DNA of 64,000 nt from Rhodoferax sp. GTDB lineage: Bacteria; Pseudomonadota; Gammaproteobacteria; Burkholderiales; Burkholderiaceae_C. Numbering within the stretch: position 1 is the stretch's first letter; every line of letters begins with the position of its first letter. The notes beneath the pieces were generated by a model. That model saw nothing but the letters and a program-made list of their open reading frames with translations, had not been told where the DNA came from and ran no database searches. The stretch covers positions 46,160 through 110,159 of the forward strand of contig NZ_JAGPBB010000003.1 of the NCBI RefSeq assembly GCF_018063565.1, in the 5' to 3' direction. The translations under genes were made by a program, and so were the position numbers. Positions 63,819 to 64,000 of the stretch are shown piece by piece.

Positions 63819-64000
63819 CTACGCGCGACTGCCCGGTGGCGCCACGCCCTGCACCTCGCCCATCGCGAACAAGGCCTCGCCAAAGTGAAATGCCAGATTG
63901 TTTACGTCGTCGGAGTTAAAGGGCGCTCCCTGCCCATGCGCTGGCCGCACGGTTCGCCCGCTACGAAACTGGCGTTCGAGCCATTGTTGCAGGCGCGCTG
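63819..64000 (-). CDS. C-terminal fragment of an unidentified protein (cut by window edge)
   Basis: The last 59 codons of a minus-strand gene running off the right edge, ending in TAG at 63819-63821. The peptide (LQQWLERQFRSGRTVRPAHG, PFNSDDVNNLAFHFGEALFA, MGEVQGVAPPGSRA) has a natural amphipathic pattern and a Pro/Gly tail. I do not recognise the family. A plus-strand frame over the same bases is also open but reads less like protein. Confidence 0.45.
   Translation of the reverse strand, partial: ARLQQWLERQFRSGRTVRPAHGQGAPFNSDDVNNLAFHFGEALFAMGEVQGVAPPGSRA

Overview
The window reads as a chromosome segment of a betaproteobacterium of the order Burkholderiales, most likely the family Comamonadaceae (Rhodoferax/Polaromonas-like). 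The reasons are the overall GC-rich coding style, gene sets such as rho-rpmE2, grpE-dnaK-dnaJ, pyrG-kdsA-eno-ftsB, the circularly permuted ATP-grasp/alpha-E pair, MetY, TrpB2 and PPK2, and copies of a short AT-rich dispersed repeat ending in GATAAGCGCTAGAGGCC-like sequence that I associate with this family. The taxonomic call is inference from gene content, not from a marker comparison. I found no rRNA, tRNA, CRISPR array, insertion sequence or prophage. Most genes are chromosomal housekeeping genes.

Layout. 1-8625: the 5' part of a chemoreceptor gene (minus, running off the left edge) diverges from comEC across a perfect FNR/ANR box. Next comes a 405-base gap with two tandem NtrC-type sites and candidate sigma-54 promoters, leading into a circularly permuted ATP-grasp / alpha-E gene pair and an HDOD gene. 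8637-13983: a membrane glycosyltransferase-like gene, rpmE2, rho and trxA, then a divergent BaiN-like flavoprotein. 14048-22730: a TPR-methyltransferase fusion; a minus-strand MoxR/DUF58/transglutaminase/MltB cluster; an HDAC-family hydrolase overlapping an MscS channel. 22910-27884: etfBA and an acyl-CoA dehydrogenase behind an 18-bp perfect palindrome, then a MATE exporter. 27954-34132: a beta-CASP MBL protein, and the grpE-dnaK-dnaJ heat-shock operon with sigma-32-type promoters and a strong terminator, followed by FKBP and HxlR genes.

34386-50571: ComFB, MetY, a small lipoprotein, coaBC-dut, TauE, ftsB-eno-kdsA-pyrG, an LhgO-like oxidase, pyrD, rpiA, TrpB2, a nucleoside hydrolase, a methyltransferase and ribokinase. 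50710-55414: a BMP-type ABC importer (binding protein, double ATPase, two permeases). With the adjacent nucleoside hydrolase and ribokinase it forms a likely nucleoside uptake and breakdown module. 55429-64000: an MnmC whose methyltransferase half is truncated and degenerate, YggX, a small Cys-rich protein with DsbB, PPK2, a ParA-like ATPase, a vapBC-type toxin-antitoxin pair translationally chained to argA by ATGA overlaps, a TlpA-type thioredoxin with an Lgt-like membrane domain, and the C-terminal end of an unidentified gene at the right edge.

The most interesting items are the nitrogen-regulated-looking ATP-grasp operon, the vapBC-argA chain, the degenerate MnmC with a possible non-AUG start, the FNR-controlled chemoreceptor, the etf operator palindrome, and the dispersed repeat that supplies coding sequence or stop codons to several genes.
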